Shown here piece after piece: positions 1 through 7,475 of a stretch of DNA of 64,000 bases. Under the pieces are notes generated by a model. That model was not told the DNA's origin, did not search any database, and was given only the letters and a program-made list of their open reading frames with translations. The stretch is from Gallionella sp. (GTDB lineage Bacteria; Pseudomonadota; Gammaproteobacteria; Burkholderiales; Gallionellaceae), in the NCBI GenBank assembly GCA_023229845.1, contig JALNYK010000015.1, positions 6,530 through 70,529 on the forward strand. The letters are read 5' to 3'. Within the stretch, counting starts at the first letter, position 1, and every line of letters starts with the position of its first letter. A program made the position numbers and the translations under genes.

Positions 1-468
1 GGTGAGCTTCAATGCATCCATGCCGACGAGTTCGCGCATCGGGTCGCTACGCCCGTTGTCAAAATAGAACGGGCTGGACGGCGAGCGGAACTGCGCCGCC
101 CCCCAGTTCATCACCTCGCGCCCGGCAGCGACGTTCCATCCGTCGGCGGCGCGCACGCGCACCTGATACTGGCTGAGATAAGCTTCGCGCCGAGTCTGCC
201 CGCCGAACGCGTTGCGCTCATCGCGCAGCGCGATGATGGGGCGAGCGGTGATGCGCATCGATTCGCTTTCCGCCTTGAAGTTGAAGCGCGCTTCGAGGTT
301 GTCGCCGCGTTGCGCGAGACGCGCAATCCGGTTGCTGGGGTTGAGCACGCTGTCGCCGCGCAACATCATGCTGTTGGCGTAACCGTAGAGCGTGCCGTCC
401 CACGAGGTGCGCCAGTCGGAGTCTTCGGCGAATGCGTTCAAAGAAAATCCGCCCAACATTAGCGTCAT
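1..468 (-). CDS. outer-membrane beta-barrel protein, N-terminal part (cut by window edge)
   Basis: An open frame runs from about 468 off the left edge, so only about 156 N-terminal residues are visible. After a short hydrophobic stretch (MTLMLGGFSLNAFA, then EDSDWRTSWDG) come alternating aromatic and polar segments with motifs such as GREVMNWG and SPFYFDNGRSDPMREL, which look like the strands of an outer-membrane barrel. It is the last gene of a minus-strand group containing a LolA-like protein and an ABC exporter, which suggests a role in envelope export. The signal peptide is unusually short because a palindromic repeat (469-588) abuts the start. ATG at 468 or 459 are both possible, and the frame stays open upstream through the repeat. 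The family is uncertain. Confidence 0.6.
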   Translation of the reverse strand, partial: MTLMLGGFSLNAFAEDSDWRTSWDGTLYGYANSMMLRGDSVLNPSNRIARLAQRGDNLEARFNFKAESESMRITARPIIALRDERNAFGGQTRREAYLSQYQVRVRAADGWNVAAGREVMNWGAAQFRSPSSPFYFDNGRSDPMRELVGMDALKLT

Positions 469-588
469 TCCGGCGCAGGCCGGAATCCAGCCGATTAAAT
501 CTTTCCCGCGTGAGCGGGACAATATCGAGGTTTTGTCCGCTACGCGGGCTATTTTTATTGCTGGATTCCGGCCTGCGCCGGAATGACG
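469..588. repeat. MITE-like palindromic repeat, family A, copy 1
   Basis: The element is about 120 bp and is bounded by inverted arms of about 27 bases. The left arm reads CGTCATTCCGGCGCAGG and continues; the right arm is its reverse complement and ends CGCCGGAATGACG. The interior carries a second, shorter symmetric pair (CCGCGTGAGCGGGACAA against TTGTCCGCTACGCGG), so the whole unit can fold into one long imperfect hairpin. Related copies lie at about 8400-8528 and 36206-36332. It contains no open frame of its own and abuts the start of the outer-membrane gene. Confidence 0.85.
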
Positions 589-608
589 GAACTCTGAAAG
601 ATTGCGTG

Positions 609-1349
609 TCACTGCATCTGCCCCAGATCGAATTCCGACGCGGCGATTTTCTTCACCTTCACCGTGCCGAATTCCATCGTCGTTTCGGCATCGATCAGTG
701 CGTCGCGTATGGTCATCTTGCTGACGAAGGGGATGCGCTTGCCGTTGTGTTCGATGGTGTTGTCGTATTCGAAGCGCGCGGTTTTCAGCAGCTTGCCGCT
801 GACGGAATAGAACTCGGCCTTGACGCCGACGCCGCGCTTGACCGACACCCAGTAGCGTATCTTGTCGTAGGTCGCGCGCTTGTGTTTCGCGGTGAGGTCG
901 AGCACGTAGCAGGGCTCGCCGTCCAGGCTCTCCGTCTCTTTCAGTTGCGCATCATAATCGCCCGCGTAGTTGGTCGCCGCGATGTCGCCGTTGGACGCCT
1001 GCCCGCTCATGCGCTGGCGCGGCGAGATCGGGATGGGTTTGGACAGGCCCGGTTTGGTGAGCCACATGTTGCGCTCCACCTGCAATAACTTCGAGCCTTT
1101 GAATCGCACCGGCTCCTGCGTCTCGGCCACGCTGGATTCGTCCATCGCTTTCACTATGATGCGCTGCGGCTCGTCCATCTTTGCGCCGTCGCGCGATTGC
1201 AATTTGATTTCCCACACGATGCCTTGCAGACCGCCGCCTCGCGCCTGGTCGGAGTTTTTTAGGATGCTTTGCGCATCGGGCGCGGCGATGGCGGCAGAGC
1301 CGATGCAGAGAAACAGTGCGGCAAGCAGCGTTTTTGAAATTGGTTTCAT
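609..1349 (-). CDS. LolA-like outer membrane lipoprotein-sorting protein
   Basis: A 246-residue exported protein. The N-terminus is a clear signal peptide (MKPISKTLLAALFLCIG, cleavage after AIAA). The body resembles the LolA-like 'outer membrane lipoprotein-sorting protein' family that accompanies ABC or RND exporters: QSILKNSDQARGGG near the start, LDLTAKHKRATYDKIRYWV in the middle, and a final strand with TTMEFGTVKVKKIAASEFD. ATG at 1349 is preferred over the upstream TTG at 1355 because GGAAGGA lies about six bases before it. It sits between the ABC permease gene and the outer-membrane barrel gene, so I infer that the group moves a lipid or lipoprotein between membranes. The substrate is unknown. 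Confidence 0.75.
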   Translation of the reverse strand: MKPISKTLLAALFLCIGSAAIAAPDAQSILKNSDQARGGGLQGIVWEIKLQSRDGAKMDEPQRIIVKAMDESSVAETQEPVRFKGSKLLQVERNMWLTKPGLSKPIPISPRQRMSGQASNGDIAATNYAGDYDAQLKETESLDGEPCYVLDLTAKHKRATYDKIRYWVSVKRGVGVKAEFYSVSGKLLKTARFEYDNTIEHNGKRIPFVSKMTIRDALIDAETTMEFGTVKVKKIAASEFDLGQMQ

Positions 1350-1364
1350 TGGCAATCCTTCCTG

Positions 1365-1473
1365 GTAGGGTGGACACGCTTCATGTGCCCACGCGGTACG
1401 AAAATGGGAAAACGCGTGGGCACACCCAAAGGGTGCAAGAACCTCTTCGAGGCAAAAGACGTGCCCACCCTAC
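1365..1473. repeat. nested inverted repeat (family D) at the end of the permease gene
   Basis: The outer arms are GTAGGGTGG (1365-1373) and CCACCCTAC (1465-1473). The inner arms TGTGCCCACGCG (1384-1395) and CGCGTGGGCACA (1413-1424) are perfectly complementary. The stop codon of the permease lies inside the right outer arm. A shorter relative with the core GTAGGG..GGCACG / CGTGCCCACCCCTAC occurs at 59915-59949. It looks like a small dispersed palindromic element. Confidence 0.7.
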
Positions 1474-2732
1474 ACATGCCCGAGCGCATCGATGATGTCC
1501 TTCTGCGCCGCGCGCCTTGCGGGCAGGTAGGCCGCGAGGGTTCCGACTGCGCCCATCAGCGCGAAGGTGAACAGGGTGCGCCCGATATCCATATCCACCA
1601 ACAGTGGGACCGGGCTGGGGCTGTTGGGCGGTGTGTAGGAGATGTTCGCCAGGTTGATGCCCCAGCGCACGCCGAGCGCGATCAATAGTCCGGTGACGCA
1701 GCCGATCAGCGTGAGCAGCATGGACTCGGTGGTGAACAGCCGCACCACGCCGCCGCGTTTCAGGCCGATGGCGCGCAGCGTGCCGATTTCGCGGGTGCGT
1801 TCGATCACGGTCATGCCCATCGAGTTCGCCACGCTCATCACCACCACGGTCAGCACGATGGAGAAGATGAAGCCGAAGATCATGTCGAACATGCCGTGCA
1901 CCTGGGTATAGAAATCGGATAGCTCTTGCCAGGTTTGTATCTCGACATCGAACCCGGCCTTGTTCAGTTTCGCCAGCAAGGCATCGCGCATCGCCCCGGT
2001 CTGATTTACGTCATCCAGCAAGATGGTCAGCCTGTCCGCGCGCCCCTCCGCATCCAGCAGGGTGCGCGCCAAATCCAGCGAGACGAAAGCGAACTTGTCG
2101 TTGCTGTTTGCGTTGCCGGTATTGAAACCTTGTCCGAGCGTGATATCCAGCGCGTTGGCTTGCCCGGTGAGCGTGTTCGCCAGCACCACCGCCTGACCGC
2201 CAACTGAGAGATGCAGCATCTCGACCAGTCCCGAGCTCAGGCTCGCCACTTCCGGATGGTTGGGATCGAGCCGCATCTTCATGCTCTCGAACATGCCGCT
2301 TTTCTTTTCCCGTTCGGTCAGCGAACCCTCCCGCAAAAGGACAACCGCAGCAGGTTCGATGCCCTCGGCGATGAAGATGGTGCTGGCGCGTCCGTTGCTA
2401 ATCAGGCCGCTCAAGCCCAGCCTCGGCGCGACCAAGACGACATGCGGCTCGTCTTTCAGCGTCTTGGTGATGGCGGAGACCTCGCTTGCGGTCAGCATGT
2501 AGCGTTCCGGATCGAGCTTGCCTTCCTTGCGCATGCCGCGCTTGCTCAGGGTCAGATGCCCCAGCAACTCGCCGTGTATGGATTGGCGCGCGAGCCCGTC
2601 ATACACGTTGTGCGTGTAACCCGCGAACAAGACGATAGCCGCGAAACCGAAGGCGATGGCGAGCAGCGTCACCATGGAGCGGCGGCGGTTGCGCATCAGT
2701 CCGCGCAATGCGAGTTTGAATAAGTTTTTCAT
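1470..2732 (-). CDS. ABC transporter permease, FtsX/MacB/LolC-E family
   Basis: A 420-residue inner-membrane protein with the MacB/LolE layout. The first transmembrane helix follows a basic start (LRGLMRNRRRSMVTLLAIAFG). A periplasmic domain of about 230 residues follows, then three C-terminal helices beginning near residue 280 (MIFGFIFSIVLTVVVMSVANS) with the family motif ERTREIGTLRAIG between them. It overlaps the upstream ATPase gene by four bases (ATGA), so the two should be made together. With the LolA-like protein and the barrel protein downstream it probably forms a tripartite export or lipoprotein-handling system distinct from housekeeping LolCDE. The 3' end runs into a palindromic repeat. 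Confidence 0.85.
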   Translation of the reverse strand: MKNLFKLALRGLMRNRRRSMVTLLAIAFGFAAIVLFAGYTHNVYDGLARQSIHGELLGHLTLSKRGMRKEGKLDPERYMLTASEVSAITKTLKDEPHVVLVAPRLGLSGLISNGRASTIFIAEGIEPAAVVLLREGSLTEREKKSGMFESMKMRLDPNHPEVASLSSGLVEMLHLSVGGQAVVLANTLTGQANALDITLGQGFNTGNANSNDKFAFVSLDLARTLLDAEGRADRLTILLDDVNQTGAMRDALLAKLNKAGFDVEIQTWQELSDFYTQVHGMFDMIFGFIFSIVLTVVVMSVANSMGMTVIERTREIGTLRAIGLKRGGVVRLFTTESMLLTLIGCVTGLLIALGVRWGINLANISYTPPNSPSPVPLLVDMDIGRTLFTFALMGAVGTLAAYLPARRAAQKDIIDALGHV

Positions 2733-3439
2733 GCCATCACCTCATCGCTCACGATGTTGCCGTCGCGCAATAAAATTTTTCTGTCCACATGGTCGAGCAG
2801 GCGCGGGTCGTGCGTGGTGAACACGAAGGTTACCTTGCGCGCGCGGTTCATCTCGCGCATCAGGTCCACCACCATGCGGCTGTTCTCCGAATCCAGATTC
2901 GCTGTCGGTTCATCGGCGATGACCAGTTTCGGATTGACCGCCAGCGCGCGCGCGATGGCGACGCGCTGGCGCTGTCCGCCGGAGAGTTTGTCCGGCAGCG
3001 AATTTATGAAGCGTTCCAGTCCGACATCAACCAGCGCGGCGGCGGCGCGTTTGCGTGCCGCATGATCGGCCTCGCCCTGTATTTGCAACGGTAGCATCAC
3101 GTTTTCCAGCGCGGATAGCACCGGCACGAGATTGAAGTTCTGGAACACGAAGCCGATCTTCTGGCCGCGAAAATCGGTGAGGTCGTCGTCCGCCAGCAGG
3201 TGCGTGTCCTGTCCGTCGAAACTCACCTCCCCTTCGGTGGGCGAGTCGATCAGCCCGATGATGTTCATCAGCGTGGATTTTCCGCTGCCGGACGGGCCCC
3301 ATACCGCGAGAAATTCGCCGGCATGAATGTCCAGCGAGACGCTGTTCAGCGCGTCGATGGTCGTTTCGCCGAGCATGAAGCGGCGGCGGATATTCCGGAT
3401 GCGCAGTAACGGCTCCGGTGTGGCAAGGTCGGTTGTCAT
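2729..3439 (-). CDS. ABC transporter ATP-binding protein, LolD/MacB type
   Basis: A 236-residue ATPase that would energise the adjacent permease. Visible motifs in order: Walker A GPSGSGKST near residue 49, Q-loop in VFQNFNLVP, signature LSGGQRQRVAIARAL, Walker B LVIADEP followed by the D-loop TANLDSENS, and the switch histidine in FTTHDPRLL. The length is normal for the LolD family. The first codons read MTTDLATPEPLLRIRNIRRRF. The gene ends inside the permease start codon, which indicates translational coupling. The exported substrate cannot be read from this subunit. Confidence 0.9.
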   Translation of the reverse strand: MTTDLATPEPLLRIRNIRRRFMLGETTIDALNSVSLDIHAGEFLAVWGPSGSGKSTLMNIIGLIDSPTEGEVSFDGQDTHLLADDDLTDFRGQKIGFVFQNFNLVPVLSALENVMLPLQIQGEADHAARKRAAAALVDVGLERFINSLPDKLSGGQRQRVAIARALAVNPKLVIADEPTANLDSENSRMVVDLMREMNRARKVTFVFTTHDPRLLDHVDRKILLRDGNIVSDEVMA

Positions 3440-3453
3440 GCGATGGCCCTCGG

Positions 3454-3873
3454 TTAATGCAAATTAAAAGTATGAGTGACATCGGCATCGCCGATGCGGA
3501 ATGCCGCTTCGGCGAAGTCCGGCGGGCCCAGGCGTCCGCGCGCATCGCGCGAGAAACCGTAAGGCTCGGCGGGGATGCCGATAAAGTTTTTGTCGAGGCG
3601 AGCGTTGCCGTTGATGTCCGCAAATGCCGTCGCGGCATAGTCGCCGGGCGGCAAGTCGGAAAATCGGAACGCGACTTCGTCGCTCGCGGCGATTGCAGTT
3701 GCCGTCCTGATTCCGTCCTCCCTGTCTGGAAAGCTTCTAGCCGAAGAGTGCAATGCGATCCGCACCGGATTGCCCTTCAGGTCGTTGCCCTGCACCAGCA
3801 GCATCAGCTCCGCCGCGCTGGAGGCGGGGGCAAGCAACATCGCCCATATCGGTAATATAAATTTCGTCATCAT
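3454..3873 (-). CDS. DUF2141 periplasmic protein
   Basis: A 139-residue exported protein with a signal peptide (MMTKFILPIWAMLLAPASSA). The mature part carries the DUF2141 pattern: a small beta-sandwich with FSDLPPGDYAATAFADINGN, then ARLDKNFIGIPAEPYGFSRDARG and a final GPPDFAEAAFRI segment. The family is found in periplasmic or surface proteins of unknown role. It lies 14 bp upstream of the ABC ATPase gene in the same direction and is probably the first gene of that transcription unit. Confidence 0.8.
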   Translation of the reverse strand: MMTKFILPIWAMLLAPASSAAELMLLVQGNDLKGNPVRIALHSSARSFPDREDGIRTATAIAASDEVAFRFSDLPPGDYAATAFADINGNARLDKNFIGIPAEPYGFSRDARGRLGPPDFAEAAFRIGDADVTHTFNLH

Positions 3874-4112
3874 CGCTTCCCGTGCATGCAGTAGATGCCA
3901 TGAATTTGCATGGCATGATGCACTGTGTCGAAAAATGGGGAAAGCGGCGAGTCTTTTGAGACGAGTTGTTAAAAACGTGGGGCGAGTTGCAATACGCGGG
4001 CACAGATGACCATTGATTTCAGATATCGAGGGATGTGGGTTGCGTCAGGGGGGCGGGTGTCGAACAGCCATCCGGAATGGCGTCTGGCGCTGCCGTATCG
4101 ATGGGAACGGAA

Positions 4113-4499
4113 TTATTCCGGCTCGCCCTGCCACAGCATGTTGTAGCCCAGTTCCTTACTGTCGGTGCACAACTCGGCGAGCGCTGAGAACTTGGCCTTG
4201 AACACATGGTCGGCATGCGACTTTTCGTGTTCCGCGAAAGAGCGCCAGTAGGTCACGATTGCCAAGTGTTTGTCCGCATCGTGCGATTCGCCCAGCGAGC
4301 CCTCGTTCGAGACGAAGCCGGAGAATTGGAATACCTGTCCGGCGATGAACCCGCCCTTGTCGCCGCCGTAGGTGTCCTTCACGACGTTGCACATCTCGGC
4401 CAGCGCCAGTTCGACATCGTCGAATTGCGTGTCGGGTTTCAGCTTGATGGTGTTGAACAGCATCTTCGCGCCGAAGGGGATGGTGACGGGTGAATACAT
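4113..4499 (-). CDS. putative dimeric alpha/beta-barrel (ABM-like) protein
   Basis: A 128-residue cytoplasmic protein. The segment MLFNTIKLKPDTQFDDVELALAEM, followed later by HLAIVTYWRSFAEHEKSHADHVF, fits the strand-helix pattern of the antibiotic-biosynthesis monooxygenase/dimeric A+B barrel fold. I see no signal peptide or membrane segment. GGAGG stands about six bases before the ATG, which supports the start. It is flanked by non-coding DNA on both sides and looks monocistronic. The fold is inferred from pattern alone and the function is unknown. Confidence 0.6.
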   Translation of the reverse strand: MYSPVTIPFGAKMLFNTIKLKPDTQFDDVELALAEMCNVVKDTYGGDKGGFIAGQVFQFSGFVSNEGSLGESHDADKHLAIVTYWRSFAEHEKSHADHVFKAKFSALAELCTDSKELGYNMLWQGEPE

Positions 4500-4709
4500 G
4501 GCAGACCTCCATTGAGATGTCGCGCCGGCATTCCCCCTGATCTATGCTTCCCGTCCCGCGCCGGCATGGGGACGGTGTGAATTTTTCCTGAAGTCGTCTT
4601 GAAAATTCGCGAGGAGGGATGGATGCAAGGCGCACGGAGCACAGAAACCGGAACGTACATAAAGTTTGCCGCTACGCGGCCCCGGATTTCGACAACGCCG
4701 CATAACCAG

Positions 4710-4742
4710 CCACTTGGCTGCTGTATTTCGGCAGCCAAGTGG
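4710..4742. terminator. strong hairpin downstream of the DsrC-like gene
   Basis: A perfect 12-bp stem, CCACTTGGCTGC (4710-4721) and GCAGCCAAGTGG (4731-4742), with a nine-base loop. It lies about 50 bp beyond the stop of the DsrC-like gene on the minus strand. No T-tract follows on either side, so it may be an RNA-stabilising or pausing structure rather than a classical terminator. Confidence 0.4.
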
Positions 4743-4792
4743 AATGGCTAGTAGTTCCACCAGACGCCCTCCGCAGCAATTTTAAAGAGGCT

Positions 4793-5086
4793 TCAGACGC
4801 AGCCGGTCGGCTTGGGCATGCCACCGTACTTGGTGATCGGCTTCATCGGACCGGTCATCCATAGCTCGAACACATCCTTCTGGTCTTCCTCGATGTACTT
4901 GGCGAACTTGCGGATAGGCGGCACCGAGCCGAATTCTTCGTAGAATTCGCGCGCCCTCATGATCTGTTCCCACTTCTTGTCGTTCAGCTCGTAGCCGTCC
5001 GCCTCGGCCATCAGGCGGCCGATCTCTTCAGTCCAGATGTTCATGTCGACGAGATAGCCGTCGCCGTCGCGATTCGGGATATTCAT
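4793..5086 (-). CDS. DsrC/TusE-family sulfur-relay protein
   Basis: A 97-residue member of the DsrC/TusE/DsvC family. The family's opening pattern (DGDGYLVDMNIWTEEIGRLMA), the helix REFYEEFGSVPPIRKFAKY and the C-terminal arm ending PKPTGCV are all present. The penultimate cysteine (Cys96), which carries persulfides, is conserved. The partner cysteine that dissimilatory DsrC has 11 residues earlier is a threonine here, so the protein is TusE-like in its active arm. No dsrAB or tus genes are nearby. It is divergent from the hydrogenase-like operon across a 212-bp gap and has a good sigma70-like promoter. A role in tRNA thiolation, sulfur transfer or redox signalling is possible. Confidence 0.85.
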   Translation of the reverse strand: MNIPNRDGDGYLVDMNIWTEEIGRLMAEADGYELNDKKWEQIMRAREFYEEFGSVPPIRKFAKYIEEDQKDVFELWMTGPMKPITKYGGMPKPTGCV

Positions 5087-5122
5087 GGTCAGTGCCTTTC
5101 AGGTTTGTGGATAGTGGCTATC

Positions 5123-5151
5123 ATTTAACTGTTCCATATCAAAATAGTCAA
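5123..5151 (-). promoter_or_regulatory. sigma70-like promoter of the DsrC-like gene
   Basis: On the minus strand TTGACT is followed by a 17-base spacer and TTAAAT (five of six and four of six consensus bases). The -10 lies about 37 bp upstream of the ATG at 5086. The surrounding DNA is locally AT-rich. Confidence 0.5.
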
Positions 5152-5217
5152 GTATTAAGATGCTGCCTCGACAGAAGATAACTTGATGCAAGGTATTGCC
5201 GGGGCGGGTTCGGCGGG

Positions 5218-5247
5218 TTGAACGGCGCGGAACAACAAGAGTAGAAT
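5218..5247 (+). promoter_or_regulatory. candidate promoter of the hyf-like operon
   Basis: TTGAAC, an 18-base spacer and TAGAAT lie about 50 bp upstream of the first hyf-like start. The -10 matches five of six consensus bases and the -35 four of six. It is the best plus-strand candidate in the divergent region. Confidence 0.35.
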
Positions 5248-5298
5248 CCCCGCCTTGTCGAATCCGCCGGTATTTGAGAGGTGCACAAGTAACATCCG

Positions 5299-7308
5299 AT
5301 GAACGCAGTGAATGTATCGCCTCTGGAACTATTGGACGGAGTGATTCTGATCTGGATATTGCTCGGCTTGACCGGGCTGGCATTGCAACGTTCGTCGCGC
5401 TTCATCACCGGCATCATTTTTCCTCTTGGGGCGCTCGCCTCGCTGGCGCTGGCTGTAACCGCATTTCTGTCGCTGGGCGCACCGCCCGAAACTCAGGTTC
5501 TTCTTCTCGGTCTTCCCGATCTTCCCTTTCACTTGCGGCTGGATGCGCTGTCGGCGTTTTTCCTGGTCCTGCTGGGCGCGGCATCATTCGGCGTCTCGAT
5601 CTACGCGGGCGGATATTTCCGCAGCATGGAGGGCCAGACGCTGGCGCTGCTCTGTCTCCAATACCACCTGTTCCTCGTCGGCATGACGCTGGTGCTACTG
5701 GCCGACGACGCCTACATGTTCATGGTGGCCTGGGAGACCATGGCGCTGGCTTCCTATTTTCTGGTCACCACCGACCACGCCATCCCCGACATCCGCAAAG
5801 CGGGTTATCTCTACCTGCTGATCGCGCATGTCGGCGCCATCGCAATCCTGCTCAGCTTCGGGGTGATGCAGGGCGGCAACGGCATCGGCGCTTACACCTT
5901 CGATGCGATGCGCGGCGCGGAGCTGGCACCGTTCTGGTCTTCGGCGGCGTTCCTGCTGGCGCTGTTCGGCTTCGGTGCGAAGGCGGGTGTGTTGCCCATG
6001 CACATGTGGTTGCCCGAGGCGCATCCGGCAGCACCCTCGCCGGTGTCCGCTCTGATGAGCGGCGTGATGCTCAAGACCGCGATCTACGGCATCCTGCGCG
6101 TCACCTTCGACCTGCTCGGCACGCAGCAATGGTGGTGGGGCGTGCTGGCGCTGGCGCTGGGCCTGATCACCGCGGTGTTCGGCGTGATGTTCGCCGCCGT
6201 GCAGGGCGACATGAAGCGGCTGCTGGCTTATTCCTCGATAGAGAACATCGGCCTGCTGCTGGTGGGCATCGGGCTGACCATCATCTTCCACGTCTACGGC
6301 AAGGACGCGCTGGCGGCGCTGGCGCTCACCGCGACGCTGTATCACAGCCTGAACCATGCGATGTTCAAGAGCCTGCTGTTCATCGGCACCGGCTCCATCC
6401 TGCACGCCACCGGCGCGCGCAACATGGGACGCATGGGCGGACTGATACGCCGCATGCCCTGGGCCGCGGCGCTGATGCTGGTCGGCGTGCTCGCCATCTC
6501 CGGCCTGCCGCCGCTTAACGGCTTCGTGTCGGAATGGCTGCTGCTGCAGGCCTTCCTGCTATCTCCCGGTTTGCCCAATAACTACATCAATATGCTGGTA
6601 CCGGTAGCGGCGGCCGTGATCGCGCTGGCGGCGGCGCTGGCCGCTTATGTGATGGTGAAGTTCTACGGCGTGATCTTCCTCGGCCAGCCGCGCGAGCCCG
6701 AGCTTGAACATGCGCACGACGCGGGCGCGTGGGAGCGCGCCGGCATGGGCTGGCTGGCGCTCGCCTGCGTGGCGCTGGGGTTGGCACCCGTGTTCGTCGT
6801 GCAGCAGATCGACTTCGTCTCGCTGTCGTTGCTGGGCTCCGGTCTGGGCAATGCCACGAACAACTGGGTGTTCTTGGCACCGGTGGATACCGAACGCGCC
6901 AGCTACAGCCCGCTGTATTTCCTGCTGGCGGTGCTCGGCGTGATGCTGCTCACCACGTTGCTGGTGCGGCGTTTCTATCACGGCCGCCTGCGCCGCAGCG
7001 CGCCATGGGATTGCGGATTCCCCGCACAGACCGCGCGCATGCAAGACACCGCCGAAGGCTTCGGCCAGCCGATACGCCGCATCTTCGAACCGTTCTTCCT
7101 GATCGAAAGAGACGTGCCCAGCCCGTTCGACACGCACCCCCGCTACCACGGACAGAGCGACGACCGCCTGTGGTTCATCCTGTATCAGCCGATCAAACGC
7201 ATCACGGAAAAAATGTCGTCATGGGCCGGGCTGCTACAGCACGGGCGCATCCATTTGTATCTGACCTACACGTTCGTCACTCTGATCGTGTTGCTGGTGT
7301 TCGTGTGA
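5299..7308 (+). CDS. hydrogenase-4/complex I-like antiporter subunit (HyfB/NuoL-like)
   Basis: A 669-residue polytopic membrane protein of the NuoL/NuoM/MrpA proton-channel family and the first gene of the Ehr-like operon. Charged residues of the proton path are visible: Glu146 in VAWETMAL, Lys228 in FGAKAGVLPMHMWLPEAH, and Lys259 in GVMLKTAIYG. The C-terminal 90 residues (WDCGFPAQTARMQDTAEGF, DTHPRYHGQSDD) form the extra-membrane tail seen in HyfB/HycC-type subunits. It should translocate protons or sodium, driven by the soluble arm encoded downstream. Its stop overlaps an ATG (TGATG) like other junctions of this operon, but the next frame there is an inserted BRO-N region rather than hyfC. 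Confidence 0.88.
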   Translation: MNAVNVSPLELLDGVILIWILLGLTGLALQRSSRFITGIIFPLGALASLALAVTAFLSLGAPPETQVLLLGLPDLPFHLRLDALSAFFLVLLGAASFGVSIYAGGYFRSMEGQTLALLCLQYHLFLVGMTLVLLADDAYMFMVAWETMALASYFLVTTDHAIPDIRKAGYLYLLIAHVGAIAILLSFGVMQGGNGIGAYTFDAMRGAELAPFWSSAAFLLALFGFGAKAGVLPMHMWLPEAHPAAPSPVSALMSGVMLKTAIYGILRVTFDLLGTQQWWWGVLALALGLITAVFGVMFAAVQGDMKRLLAYSSIENIGLLLVGIGLTIIFHVYGKDALAALALTATLYHSLNHAMFKSLLFIGTGSILHATGARNMGRMGGLIRRMPWAAALMLVGVLAISGLPPLNGFVSEWLLLQAFLLSPGLPNNYINMLVPVAAAVIALAAALAAYVMVKFYGVIFLGQPREPELEHAHDAGAWERAGMGWLALACVALGLAPVFVVQQIDFVSLSLLGSGLGNATNNWVFLAPVDTERASYSPLYFLLAVLGVMLLTTLLVRRFYHGRLRRSAPWDCGFPAQTARMQDTAEGFGQPIRRIFEPFFLIERDVPSPFDTHPRYHGQSDDRLWFILYQPIKRITEKMSSWAGLLQHGRIHLYLTYTFVTLIVLLVFV

Positions 7309-7445
7309 TGGGAAATAGCAACCTGTCCGGCGCGGATAGCGAAGTATTCGCTCAGGCCATCGCGGATCATTTTGTTGACGTCAACAAAATGATCGAACTC
7401 GGCTCGGGTAGCCAGCGTGAAGTGGATGACATCATGCTCTCTGAT
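7308..7445 (+). pseudogene. DinD/BRO-N-like gene fragment
   Basis: The frame that begins at the ATG overlapping the hyfB-like stop encodes IADHFVDVNKMIELGSGS followed by QREVDDIMLS. This matches the conserved core of DinD-type BRO-N proteins, which normally continue as LSRYACYLI. Here the match ends abruptly at DTQFQNF. The frame then runs without a stop into the intact BRO-N gene at 7476. I read it as a remnant of a second, related gene, not as the N-terminus of the downstream protein. Confidence 0.5.
7365..7394. promoter_or_regulatory. perfect 30-bp palindrome upstream of the BRO-N gene
   Basis: The left half is GATCATTTTGTTGAC and the right half is its exact reverse complement, with no spacer. 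Because of the symmetry both strands encode DHFVDVNKMI here. It lies about 80 bp before the BRO-N start and could be an operator or the relic of an inverted junction. Confidence 0.5.
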
Positions 7446-7475
7446 ACTCAATTTCAAAATTTCTGGGGGGCTGCA

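Noticed and set aside
469..588. Rho-independent terminator
   Set aside because: The hairpin is far too long, has no T-tract, and the same unit recurs at two other sites, so it is a dispersed element.
432..1088. Long plus-strand open frame opposite the LolA-like gene
   Set aside because: It starts inside a palindromic repeat and its downstream part mirrors the codon pattern of the minus-strand gene; the residues are rich in Arg, His and Ala as shadow frames are.
5196..6518. 440-codon plus-strand frame overlapping hyfB
   Set aside because: Composition is dominated by Arg, Gly, Ala and His without domain pattern; the hyfB frame has clear family motifs over the same span.
6729..7475. N-terminal extension of the BRO-N frame into hyfB
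   Set aside because: Up to 7308 it is an alternative frame of the hyfB-like gene with arginine-rich composition. The BRO-N family start is at 7476.
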